From Silene latifolia (taxonomy: Eukaryota; Streptophyta; Magnoliopsida; Caryophyllales; Caryophyllaceae), in contig NC_133532.1 in assembly GCF_048544455.1 (NCBI RefSeq), forward strand, positions 19,470,948 through 19,534,947: a DNA stretch of 64,000 nt, given 5' to 3'. A program made the translations under genes and the position numbers. Shown one piece after another: positions 20,990-31,383 of this stretch. A model generated the notes under the pieces. The model was not told the origin of the DNA. It searched no databases and was given only the letters and a program-made list of their open reading frames with translations. Position 1 is the stretch's first letter. Every line of letters begins with the position of its first letter.

Positions 20990-23592
20990 GTCGCTTGCCC
21001 TTGCCGCCATCGCAAACATCATCCTTGGTGGGCGACTTAGATGCAATCCGGGCGCCTTAGCATCCTCGGCTTTCTTGGCGGCCTTAGCATCCTCGGCCTT
21101 GGCGGCCTTAGCATCCTCGGCCTTCTTGGCGGCCTTAGCATCCTCGGCTTTCTTGGCCTTAGCATCCTCTCGGCCGCCTTGGCCTTAATGGACTCTTCTC
21201 TCGCGCCCTCGTCTTCTCAAAGAAGGACCGCCTTCTCCGCGGCAGCCTCTTCCTCCTTCTTGGCCCTCGCATCCTCGGCAGCCTTATCCGCCGCAGCTTT
21301 CTCGTTAGCCTCGAGCCTATCGTCGAACAGCCCGTCAAATTTTGGCCACGGAAAGGAGCCATCCGGATCTGACTCCCCAATCACCTCCCCGAAGGTTTCT
21401 TCGGTCGAGGTCCCTATATTGAGCACACATGCGGGGGATAATCTTCTTTTGAAGCATCTCAATATCCTTCTCCCTTTGGGCAAGGATAGCACTGGTACCC
21501 CTATGTGACTCCGCCCGGGAGCCGGTACGCCCTTTTCGACTCCTCCCTTTGGCGACAACAACGTCGTAGCCGCCATTGTACTGTCCCGTTCCTCCAAAGA
21601 ACTTGGCGGCGGCGAGGTCGCACCTCTAACTTGGCCTTCTCGGCCGACGCCTTCTTCTCAACTTCCTCCACACGCGCTCGTGCAAAGCAAGGAGATCAAG
21701 CTTAGCCTTCCCGGCTACCCCTTTGCGGCGACAACATCAAGCTTCACCGTTCTATCAACGGTCCCGTCTTGGCCAGGGCCTCTTCTTGCTCCCTAATGCG
21801 AAAGCCGCGTTCGGACCACTTCCCAATCCTCTTGCCCACCTTGTACCCTCCGCTATGAGTGGTCGTTGGATATCGACGCAGTATAGAGTCGGCGGTGGCA
21901 TTTTTTCCGCCGTCCGCACAGCCTCTCCTCAATTTGCCGCTCGCAATTGGGACAGATCGCGCGGTTGATCTACAAAAATTCAATCAAAGAGTCCACGTCA
22001 ACGTTCACGGACATACCAGAGAGCCGGTCATCAGGTATATCTAATGAGCCGGCTAAATCTGAGCCGCAAGTTAGATCTGCACGGAGGGCTTGCTCTTCTT
22101 GGCCGATTGACCCGTTCCTCGGCGCCCTCGTTAGCATGAGTCGTGGGCGTGAAGCATCGGCGGTAGGGGTAGGCCTTTTCCTCTTACGCCTAAGTGGAGA
22201 TCCCTCAAGATCGGAATCCTCCCCGTCGACAATGTCGACGATTTCCACCTTCTTCTGGACAGCGGGAGTTGGAGGCGGAACTGAGGTTGACACCGTAGTC
22301 GCCGAAGACTTGGCTTTTCGGACCCGGCGCGGAATGGCAGCAGCTACCTCGGCCTGAGCCTCCGTCTCGTCCAAACTCTTCAGCCTTTGTTCCATGAGGT
22401 CAGTAGGCGACGGACGACGGTCATGTACATCGACCTTCGGATTCCTCTCCTTAACGTTACCGTCTTTGTCAAGTCCCATCTTCTCGAGGAGTTGCTCGAC
22501 GTAGCCGGGCCAAAGTTCTCTCGTAAGAGAGACAAAGTAAGGGTTAGACAAAGGAACAAGTCAAGGCACAAAAACAAGAACGCTAAAACAGAAATAGGCC
22601 TCACACCGACCCCACTCACCCCGTGCTAGGGCCGGTATGAGGCCGACGTGGCAAAGCGGCTCGTCCATCAGGATGACTTGCGTCGGGGGCAACCAAACTT
22701 TCGGCGTCCCATCGTCATCGACCTCGAAAAGCTTCAATGCCCGCGTCTCGTCCTCGTTGAGACAGACCTTTGCGGCGTCCATCTTATTCTTGCCTTTGGG
22801 GATCATCTTCTCACGCTCCCCCCTGCTCTCGCACCGCAAGTTAACGTGGTGCTGAAAAGACCGAGGCAACGGATAATCATCTGGGACCTCGACATACACC
22901 CACCGTTCTTTCCAGCCCTTGCAGGAGGAGAGCTTAGACACGGTGAGATAGCCTGGCTCAGTCTGGACGCTATACCACCCCCGGCCACCTTGAACATTCA
23001 TTCGAAGAAAATGAATTCGGCGGAATAAATTTACCGTTGGAATCACCCCCCTGAAGAGACACAGCCACACAAAGCCGACTATAGTCCTAACGGCAAAAGG
23101 GTGAAGCTGCGCCGCTGCAACGTTCATCGCCTGAATTATGGTAGAGACGTACATATTGAGAGGAAACCGGAGACCATACTCCAGGTGCCTCATATATACG
23201 CCGATGTGACCCGGGGGAGGGCAACAGACGGCCTGACCCTCTCCAGGGATAACAATGTTGTACCCCTGGCCAAAAAAGAAGTGATCTTCGAAAAATTCAG
23301 AGCCAGAGCAGCGGATGAACTTATCGATCCAACCACGATCGGCGCCGATAGTACAGGCATCATAATGATGCAGGACTGTTGACCTCTCCCCACCGGAAGG
23401 ATTCCTTTCCTCATCGTCATCAACATCGTCATCATCCTCCCACTGCTCCAGGACTTCGCGGTCAACTTCAGGAGAAGGAGACCTAGGGCCCCCCGACCTT
23501 AACGGAACGGCGGCTACCGCCTCCTCCTCATCCAAACGCGCCGGGGAACCCCCCGGTGCACGGTTACTGGGACCGGCGTCAGCAGAAGACAT
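20990..23592 (-). pseudogene. Antisense spliced gene of element C with a putative gypsy-type transposon domain
   Basis: Read on the minus strand, the ATG is at 23592. Exon 1 (23592-22620) has an acidic N-terminus and a domain (for example GHIGVYMRHLEYGLRFPL near 23165-23220) that I recognise as the plant 'putative gypsy type transposon' family (PF04195-like). A 102-bp GT-AG intron (22619-22518, donor GTGAGT) joins in frame to exon 2, ELWPGYVEQLLEKMGLDKDG. This stays open to a stop at 21970-21972. Further left the frame is broken, but a coiled-coil and an AEDAKA repeat rich in Ala/Lys/Glu/Asp (about 21180-21040) remain. Antisense extra genes between integrase and the 3' LTR are known in Tat elements such as Grande; their function is unknown. 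A TATA box lies upstream at 23780-23787. Confidence 0.75.
21042..21180 (-). repeat. Ala-Lys-Asp-Glu repeat region of the antisense gene
   Basis: The word GCATCCTCGGC recurs every 20-30 bp on the plus strand. On the minus strand it encodes repeats of AEDAKA with AKK spacers, a likely coiled coil. Confidence 0.7.
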
Positions 23593-23779
23593 GGTTCACA
23601 ACAATTACTTAAAACAAATTAAAAAGTTGATAAGTTTTTTTGGTTTACCTTGAAGAAAAGTGCCACGCCGACGTAAAAATTCTGAAGATTGGAAGAGAAA
23701 GAAACACTTGAAGATCTAGAAAGAAGAAAATTTTTTGGAATGAATGAAATTAGTAACCAATTTCACTTCAAAGATCTGG

Positions 23780-23787
23780 TATTTATA
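23780..23787 (-). promoter_or_regulatory. TATA box of the antisense gene
   Basis: TATAAATA on the minus strand, 188 bp upstream of the antisense ATG and well inside the element, so the antisense gene need not depend on the LTR promoter. Confidence 0.6.
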
Positions 23788-24279
23788 GGCAAAGGCCCAT
23801 AAAGGAGGGCCAATCAAAGCGCAGCCCATGAATCGTCAGCCAATCAACGAAGAGACACATGTCAGGCATGCGTACACGGAATGTCAATCGACGCAACAGT
23901 TGAATGTCAATCAATGCAACAGTAACCAAGCGTCTTCAACACGCCCCTTCATATCCCTTCGCCTTTTCATCTTCCTCAAAGCCAAAATCCTAAAGTATCC
24001 GTTTCTCCGCCGGCAACATGACTAACCAAGCTAGGTAGCACGGCCGGGGCAATCAAAAGTACACCTAAGCACTCTCAACCTTGGGTCCGCCGCCAGAAAG
24101 CATCTTCTCTTCCACATTTGATGTCCATTACCCATCCATGTGGAGGGGGGATATGGTACGGCATGTATGTAAGTAAGCCGAGGGAGAAGAAGCGGCGAAG
24201 AAAATTTTCACTTGCGCAGAATATACGCTCAACATACATCGGAGCCCATACCACGGCATAGACTACGCTGGGGGCAAAT

Positions 24280-24874
24280 TGATGGGGCATATTCTGCACC
24301 CGCTGACCAAGTCAACACATTGAGCGAGGTCAAAGATATCCACAGCCAGTCAACGACTTCAAACAGCATATCCGGTACGGCCTATCGGCCAGTCACCCGT
24401 CTCTCTACGGTAACTAGCCACCGGGAGACACATCCGCGTACTCATATCCAAGACCCCTCGGCATGAAGTCAACAGGGCCCTTCGGTCTCGCAGGGTCCCT
24501 CGGCCGAGGGTCGATCGGTCTTTCCACCTGCTAGGCCACTTGGCCCACTTGGCCACTACGTGACAAAAGGTGAAAGTCTATAAATACTCCACCTCTCTCA
24601 TTGAGAAGGGGATCCAGAATCTAACCTAAGAACCACTTAAATTGGTATTATCTCTCTCATCTCTCTACAATACACGTCATCAAGCAACATACTACTTAAT
24701 CACAATAAGTTCACTGACTTGAGCGTCGGAGTGAGTACGCTTGGCACAAAGCCAAGCCCTCAGTTTGCTCATTGTTGCAGGAGAGGCCGAGGAGAGCAAT
24801 CAAGGCTAGAAGAGGCATTATTCGACAAAGCTAGCGTGGTAAACCAACCTACTTCGGAATTCATACCCGGAACA
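24280..24874 (+). repeat. 3' LTR of element C
   Basis: 595 bp, begins TGATGGGGC after a GGGGGC-containing tract and ends GGAACA. CCCTCGGCCGAGGG is kept, while the neighbouring CTGATCAG of the 5' copy is altered here. Confidence 0.9.
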
Positions 24875-24879
24875 CAACT

Positions 24880-25692
24880 GAAAGGGCCAGCAATGCAGCA
24901 AAGGACCACTGCCTGTCACTGTCACCTGCATCTCTTTTGTTTTCATTCCAGTTTACAATTAAGAGCTTTGTAACCATTGTAATATTATGTTTGGACTTTT
25001 ACTAGCATGTGAGAAGGGATCCTGACCCTTAGATGAAGTTCTCTTTTCGAATTGTAACCTAGAAAGGCCTATATAAGGACCTTAGCTCAGACTGTTGTAA
25101 CACGGCTGATTAATGAATGAAACCTGAGAATTCTCTCAAATTTAAACCTCTCAATCTTGTGCTTAGTCTGTAGATTAGAGTCAGGCTTGATAATAACCTG
25201 TGCTTAGACTGTGGTTATTGATTAAGTACCTGTTAGTGGAGTCTAAACTTTCCTGTGCTGAGTCTGTGGCTAGTTTGGCTTTGCTGTTTGTTTTAGTTGA
25301 GTCTTTCCTGTGTTAAGCTGTGGAAATTCTTAATTTAAGCACCCCAAATTGTTAACTTAATTCCCTGTGAGTATTCTGTGGGTCTTCAGTTGATAATTAT
25401 ATCCAAAGTTCCCTCCTTTCAGTAAAATCCCAGAACTACCCCGACCATTGTCCATTTGTGTCACGTCGGTCGATTCATTGAGTATTTAAATTACTTTGAG
25501 TCCTCTACAAATCCTAGAAATTTACTCAGAGTTAGTTCTTATATTAAAGGAATTTACTGCCAAGTTTCATGATTTTAGGAGGTCATTTCATAATTTTATT
25601 AATTAGCACAAGTTTATTGCATTCCTGAGAAACTGTTTTATTTTTGCTGGTTTGTTGTTGGTTTTGTCTAAACCCTTGGACATTACACTGCA
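24880..25692 (+). repeat. 5' LTR of element B, second part
   Basis: Continues the LTR after element C and its duplicated CAACT (24875-24879). It includes TATATAA at 25070-25076 and ends ACACTGCA. Confidence 0.9.
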
Positions 25693-25695
25693 AAT

Positions 25696-25709
25696 TGGTA
25701 TATCAGAGC
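25696..25709 (+). other. Primer-binding site of element B, altered
   Basis: TGGTATATCAGAGC starts 3 bp after the LTR. It is the initiator-tRNA-Met type site TGGTATCAGAGC with two extra bases (TA). Confidence 0.65.
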
Positions 25710-25803
25710 AAGGTTTTAACACGATTCCATCTTGTGTTAGTCTTGGGAAGGAAAGTGAGTTCATTTTTACCCTAACTACAACAAAACTACAAAAAAATAA
25801 CCC

Positions 25804-26923
25804 ATGAGTGAAGAGAGATTTACTGGTATTGAGACCAGGGTGGATCAGATAGCAGGAAGAATCAATGAACTGGTAAATATTGTCAACACTCTTGCAGAAG
25901 GAGTTCCTAACAGGCCACCCTACAGAGGCAGAGGGGGGGTAGAGGCTTTGTTGGAGCGGGGAAGAGGACAACCATACCACCAGGAACATGGAGAAGACAT
26001 GTCAGATACTGATGAATCTATAGCAGAGGGCATCTACATGGAAAGAGACAAAGATATAAAGGTAGAAATTCCTGATTTCCATGGTAGTTTAAACCCTGAA
26101 GATTTGTTAGACTGGATTAGAACTGTTGAGAGAGTCTTTGAATTTAAGGGATATATCGACAGAAAGCTTTCAAAGTTTCTATCCTTAAATTCAAAGGTTA
26201 TGCCTCACTTTGGTATGAAACCCTGAAAAGCCAGAGAATGAGAGAAGGCAAGGAACCCATTAAATCTTGGCTAAAACTTAAAAAGAAATTGAAGGATAAG
26301 TTTATAGCTAAAGATTACACACAGGATATGTTTATCAAGTTAACCCAACTGAAACAAGACCAACAATCTGTTGAGTCTTATCTTAGGAGCTTTGAACAAC
26401 TTACCCTGCAATGTGAAATCACTGAAAAGCCTGAGCAGAAAATTGCTAGGTTTGTTGAGGGCTTAGATCCTAAGATTGCTATAAGAGTTAGAATGCAACA
26501 AGTCTGGTCCTTTGATGAGGCAGTCAACCTGGCATTGAGGATTGAAAAGATGGGAAAAGCCAAGGTCACTGCTTCCAAACCCCTTACCAGACCCACTTTC
26601 AAACCTTTTTCTGGGGTTAGGATTGGAGAAACTCCAAAACTTGCAACCCAACCAACACCAGACAAGGGGAAGAGTCATGTGAATCCTAGAACCAACACAC
26701 TGTGATCGATGGGAAAATTAAATGCTTCCAGTGCCAAGGGTATGGCCATTTTAGGAAGGACTGTCCTTCTAAGAGAACTGACAAAGCAATGGAAGTAGAA
26801 CAGTGGGAGAGGGAAGGCTTGGTTCAAGATGAGGAAGATGAGACCCCGATAATGGAGGAGGTGGAGACGAAGGAGAACAGAACAAGATGCAGTTGTGGCC
26901 CCCCGATACAGGTCACAACTTAG
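25804..26923 (+). pseudogene. gag of element B
   Basis: ATG at 25804. The frame shifts near 26170 and again near 26700, but the parts join to a normal chromovirus gag: an N-terminal region, a gag domain (KIEIPDF-like start at 26060, QRMREGKEPIKSWLKLKKKL at 26230-26290) and a zinc knuckle CFQCQGYGHFRKDC at 26723-26764. It ends in an acidic linker at about 26920. Confidence 0.8.
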
Positions 26924-27516
26924 TCTTGTGGAGGGTCATGCATTCCCAACACTCACCTCGGAAGCCGATCAAAGATCCCGATATTTAGAACCGGATGCAC
27001 GATCCAGGGGAGGGTTTGTAACCTAATCATAGATGGGGAAGTTGTACAAATGTGGCATCAAATGCCATGGTTAGTAAACTCAACCTGACAACTCAAGAGC
27101 ACCCAAACCCTTACAAGTTGAGATGGTTGAACAAGGGAGCAGAAGTAAGGGTGGACAAACAATGCTTGGTTCCATTTTCTATTGGGAAGGTGTATAAAGA
27201 TGAAGTCTTGTGTGATATTGTCCCAATGGATGCCTGCCACCTACTCCTGGGGAGGCCATGGGAGTATGACAGGAATACCACTCACCATGGGAAGGATAAC
27301 ATCTATAGTTTCAAGCATGAAGGTAAGAAGGTCACCCTGACCCCATTACCACCCAACCAGAGAAACTATGGAGGTCCAAGTATGCTAGAGGAGGGCAATG
27401 GTGTGCTATTTCTTTCTGAAGCAGCCATGATCAAAGAAATGAAGCAAGAACAACCTGTCTGGGTGTTACTATCCAAAGAAGTAAGCAAGGAAGGGAGCCC
27501 CGAGATGCCTCTTTGA
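26924..27516 (+). pseudogene. Protease of element B
   Basis: The active-site region is hit by a one-base frameshift near 27033. The codons before it read IIDGE and those after it give SCTNVAS in another frame. The rest is intact (27052-27516), including PMDACHLLLGRPWEYD. With the catalytic stretch broken it cannot work as it stands. Confidence 0.75.
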
Positions 27517-28427
27517 AGTTAGGCCATTAATTCAGAGGTATAAGGAAGTATTTCCAAAAGAGCTGCCTAGTGGGTTGCCACCATTTAGGGGCATTGAGCA
27601 CCACATAGACCTTGTTCCAGGCTCAGTGCTTCCCAACAGGCCAGCTTATAGAAGTGATCCAGCTGCTACCAAAGAATTGCAAAGCCAAATTGAGGAACTT
27701 ATGAGCAAAGGATTTGTCAGGGGAATCACTCATCCTTGTGCGGTCCCTGCTCTACTTGTTCCAAAGAAAGATGGGACATGGAGGATGTGTCGACAGCGGG
27801 GCCATTAACAACATCACTGTCAAGTACAGGTTCCCAATACCAAGGTTGGATGACATGTTAGATGAGCTCAGTGGTGCCATGATATTTTCTAAGATTGATC
27901 TCAGGCAAGGGTACCATCAAGTCAGGATAAGGGAAGGAGATGAGTGGAAGACTGCCTTCAAAACTAAACATGGACTATATGAGTGGCTTGTGATGCCATT
28001 TGGTCTTTCTAATGCACCAAGCACCTTTATGAGACTGATGACTGAGGTGCTAAGGCCATGTTTAGGCAAATTTGCAGTGGTCTACTTTGATGATATCTTG
28101 GTTTACAGCAGCAGTAAAAGGGAACACCTGAAACATCTTGAAGCTGTGTTCAGGATCCTCAGGGAACAAAAGCTATTTGGCAAACTGGAAAAATGCACTT
28201 TTATGGTTGAAGAAGTGGCATTCCTAGGGTACATTGTCTCTGGGAGGGGAATTACAGTTGATCAGGACAAAGTTGCAGCCATTCAATCATGGCCTACTCC
28301 TAAAACAATCACTGAGGTGAGGGGGTTCCATGGATTGGCCTCATTTTATAGGAGATTTATCAAGAACTTCAGTTCAGTTGTTGCTCCAATTCGAGTGTAT
28401 GAAGAAAGGAGAGTTCCACTGGACTGA
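27517..28427 (+). pseudogene. Reverse transcriptase of element B
   Basis: RT domain in two frames: PPFRGIEHHIDLVPGS and [16 protein letters not shown] up to about 27795, then a small indel, then the core with [28 protein letters not shown] and catalytic [10 protein letters not shown] near 28082. It ends by frameshift at about 28400 before RNase H. Confidence 0.85.
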
Positions 28428-29091
28428 GAATGCTCAACAGTCCTTTGAGAAGATTAAGAAATTGATGTGTGAGACTCCTATTCTGAAATTGCCAGACTTT
28501 GATCAACTCTTTGAAGTGGAGTGTGATGCCAGTGGGGTAGGCATTGGTGCAATCCTGATCCAAGCTCAGAAACCTGTAGCTTACTTCAGTGAGAAATTGA
28601 ATGGAGCTAAATTAAAATATTCTACCTATGACAAGGAATTTTATGCAATTATCAGGGCAGTTATGCATTGGAATCACTATTTGAAGCCAAAGCCATTTGT
28701 GTTACACTCTGATCATGAAGCTTTGAAATATATAAATGGTCAACACAAATTGAGTCACAGGCATGCTAAATGGGTGGAGTACTTGCAATCATTCACCTTT
28801 TCCAGCAAGTATAAAGAAGGGAAACAAAATGTAGTGGCAGATGCACTATCAAGGAGGCACTCCTCACTGTCAACTATGGGAACCAGGGTCCTTGGTTTTG
28901 AGTTTATGAAAGAGATGTACAAGGAAGACCCTGACTTCTCTGAGGAATGGATCACACAGTTTGAAGGGCATAGGGTTCCAGGGAACAAATACTTGCTGCA
29001 AGATGGGTTTCTATTCCAAGGGAACAAGCTCTGTGTTCCAAGGGGTTCCTACAGGGACCTCCTAATCGGGAAGTCCATTCGGGAGGCTTAG
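28330..29091 (+). pseudogene. RNase H of element B
   Basis: Retroviral RNase H with [16 protein letters not shown] near 28510, [12 protein letters not shown] near 28627, [11 protein letters not shown] near 28702 and [10 protein letters not shown] near 28828, then the linker towards integrase. A frameshift at about 29075 separates it from the integrase zinc finger. Confidence 0.85.
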
Positions 29092-29153
29092 GAGGGCATT
29101 CTGGTGTTCAAAAGACACTGAACATACTACAAGAACAGTTCTATTGGCCAAAA

Positions 29154-30326
29154 ATGATGGGGGATGTCCAAAATGTTCTCAGGAGATGTTCAGTATGTCA
29201 AATGGCTAAGAGTTCCTTCCAAACTGGTCCATATATCCCATTACCAGTACCAAGCAGGCCATGGGAGGATGTGAGTATGGATTTTATTGTTGCATTGCCA
29301 AGGACACAGAGAGGAAAGGATTCAATCATGGTTGTTGTTGACAGGTTCAGTAAGATGGCCCATTTTATAGCTTGCAAGAAAACAGAAGATGCTGCCAGTG
29401 TTGCTGAGCTATATCTGAAGGAAATTGTGAGGCTTCATGGAGTTCCAAAGACAATTGTGTCAGATAGAGATACAAAGTTCATGAGTTACTTTTGGAAAAC
29501 TCTATGGAAGCTGCTCAAGACCAAACTGTTGTTCAGTACATCTCACCACCCCCAAACAGATGGCCAAACTGAGGTCACCAACAAAACCTTGGGTAGGATT
29601 CTGAGATGTCTTGTAAGCAAGAGTCTAAAAGATTGGGACATCAAGTTAGCAGCAGCAAAATTTGCCTTCAACAGATCACCATCAACTGCTACTGGTCATA
29701 GTCCTTTTGAGGTTGTCTATGAGATTAATCCCCTGATGCCTGTAGACTTGTCATCTGTACCAAGAAATGAGATGAATCATGATGCTAAGGCCAGGGCAGA
29801 ACAACTACTGAAACTCCATGAAACTGTGAAAAGGGAGATTGAGAAGACCAATGAGAAATACATGAAACAGTCAAAGGTGCATCAGAAAAGGAAAGAATTT
29901 GTTCCAGGGGATTTGGTCTGGGTTCACTTAAGAAGGGAGATATTTCCAGCAAGAAGAAAGAACAAGTTAATGCCAAGAGCTGATGGCCCCTTTGAAATTA
30001 TTGAGAGGATTGGTCCAAATGCCTACAAAGTGGATCTACCAGGAGAGTATGAGGTGCATGACACTTTTAATGTAGGTGACCTAAGTCCATATTATGAGGA
30101 TGCTGAGGGGGAGGAGTCACCAGGCTTGAGGACAAGCCCTGTTCAACCAGGGGAGGTTGCAGCAGGAGCCACTGACCAGGACACCTCACAAATGCAAGCA
30201 GGCCAAAACAGCACCACACCCATTTCAGGAACCAACCAAACTGGGCTAAGTTTAGTGGCCAATAGATACGAGTACAAGCCCAACCACCAGCTGCCACCAT
30301 GGCCAGCTGGTTGGTCACTAAACTAG
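29154..30326 (+). CDS. Integrase of element B, overlapping the 3' LTR
   Basis: The frame is open for about 390 codons from 29154, but the true start of the domain (first zinc-binding residues) lies upstream in another frame near 29090. It shows CSVCQMAKSS, the DDE core MDFIVALPR, IVSDRDTKFM and TDGQTEVTNKTLG, and a GPF/Y-type module (ADGPFEIIERIGPNAYKV near 29980). The C-terminus passes the LTR boundary at 30158 and stops 169 bp inside the LTR (WPAGWSLN). The overlap means the same sequence also exists at 13405 in the 5' LTR. Confidence 0.85.
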   Translation: MMGDVQNVLRRCSVCQMAKSSFQTGPYIPLPVPSRPWEDVSMDFIVALPRTQRGKDSIMVVVDRFSKMAHFIACKKTEDAASVAELYLKEIVRLHGVPKTIVSDRDTKFMSYFWKTLWKLLKTKLLFSTSHHPQTDGQTEVTNKTLGRILRCLVSKSLKDWDIKLAAAKFAFNRSPSTATGHSPFEVVYEINPLMPVDLSSVPRNEMNHDAKARAEQLLKLHETVKREIEKTNEKYMKQSKVHQKRKEFVPGDLVWVHLRREIFPARRKNKLMPRADGPFEIIERIGPNAYKVDLPGEYEVHDTFNVGDLSPYYEDAEGEESPGLRTSPVQPGEVAAGATDQDTSQMQAGQNSTTPISGTNQTGLSLVANRYEYKPNHQLPPWPAGWSLN

Positions 30327-31378
30327 GCTCAGAAAAGTCCTAGGGGTCCAAGGAAGAATCACAATGCAAGTCCCAGAAAACTAAGCTGGAACAGATCTGC
30401 AGCAAGTGACAAACAACAAAAGTAACCTTTCCATTTTTGGCCAAACCGTGAAGGAAAAGCACTCAAGAGACTTTTGGCTTGTCTCAACAACTAACAGATA
30501 CAACCTAGAGCCATTCTTAATGTCAAGGACTCAATCATTTCGTCCTCAAGTGCCTACATACAACTGAAAGGGCCAGCAATGCAGCAAAGGACCACTGCCT
30601 GTCATTGTCACCTGCATCTCTTTTGTTTTCATTCCAGTTTACAATTAAGAGCTTTGTAACCATTGTAATATTATGTTTGGACTTTTACTAGCATGTGAGA
30701 AGGGATCCTGACCCTTAGATGAAGTTCTCTTTTCGAATTGTAACCTAAAAAGGCCTATATAAGGACCTTAGCTCAGACTGTTGTAACACGGCTGATTAAT
30801 GAATGAAACCTGAGAATTCTCTCAAATTTAAACCTCTCAATCTTGTGCTTAGTCTGTAGATTAGAGTCAGGCTTGATAATAACCTGTGCTTAGACTGTGG
30901 TTATTGATTAAGTACTTGTTAGTGGAGTCTAAACTTTCCTGTGCTGAGTCTGTGGCTAGTTTGGCTTTGCTGTTTGTTTTAGTTGAGTCTTTCCTGTGTT
31001 AAGCTGTGGAAATTCTTAATTTAAGCACCCCAAATTGTTAACTTAATTCCCTGTGAGTATTCTGTGGGTCTTCAGTTGATAATTATATCCAAAGTTCCCT
31101 CCTTTCAGTAAAATCCCAGAACTACCCCAGTCACTGTCCATTTGTGTCTGTCAGTCAGTTCAGTTGAGTATTTAAATTACTTTGAGTCCTCTACAAATCC
31201 TAGAAATTTACTCAGAGTTAGTTCTTATATTAAAGGAATTTACTGCCAAGTTTCATGATTTTAGGAGGTCATTTCATAATTTTATTAATTAGCACAAGTT
31301 TATTGCATTCCTGAGAAACTGTTTTATTTTTGCTGGTTTGTTGTTGGTTTTGTCTAAACCCTTGGACATTACACTGCA
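30158..31378 (+). repeat. 3' LTR of element B (1221 bp)
   Basis: Starts TGCAGCAGGAGCC inside the integrase frame and ends ACACTGCA, followed by the duplicated CATAC. It equals the two-part 5' LTR in length. Confidence 0.9.
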
Positions 31379-31383
31379 CATAC

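Larger units (their letters stand above)
13813..24874 (+). mobile_element. Element C: Tat-type Ty3/gypsy retrotransposon with antisense gene
   Basis: LTRs at 13813-14411 and 24280-24874 are 599 and 595 bp, begin TGATGGGGC and end GGAACA. The flanking duplication CAACT is at 13808-13812 and 24875-24879, inside the 5' LTR of element B. Internal order: PBS, gag, protease, RT, RNase H, a second archaeal-type RNase H, integrase, a 114-118 bp tandem repeat, and an antisense spliced gene. The second RNase H is a hallmark of the Tat lineage. At least six frameshifts break the polyprotein. Confidence 0.9.
13405..31378 (+). mobile_element. Element B: CRM-like chromovirus, split by element C
   Basis: The 5' LTR is 13405-13812 plus 24880-25692 and the 3' LTR is 30158-31378. 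Both total exactly 1221 bp and are about 99% identical. The element is flanked by the direct repeat CATAC (13400-13404, 31379-31383). Gag, protease, RT, RNase H and integrase follow in that order, all broken by frameshifts. The integrase frame runs 169 bp into the 3' LTR, a layout known from CRM-type centromeric chromoviruses. I assign it as CRM-like on that layout and on the protease and integrase sequence style; no chromodomain is obvious. Confidence 0.8.

Noticed and set aside
21505..21968. Plus-strand frames between 21.5 and 22.0 kb
   Set aside because: They are opposite the decayed coiled-coil part of the antisense gene and show no domain.
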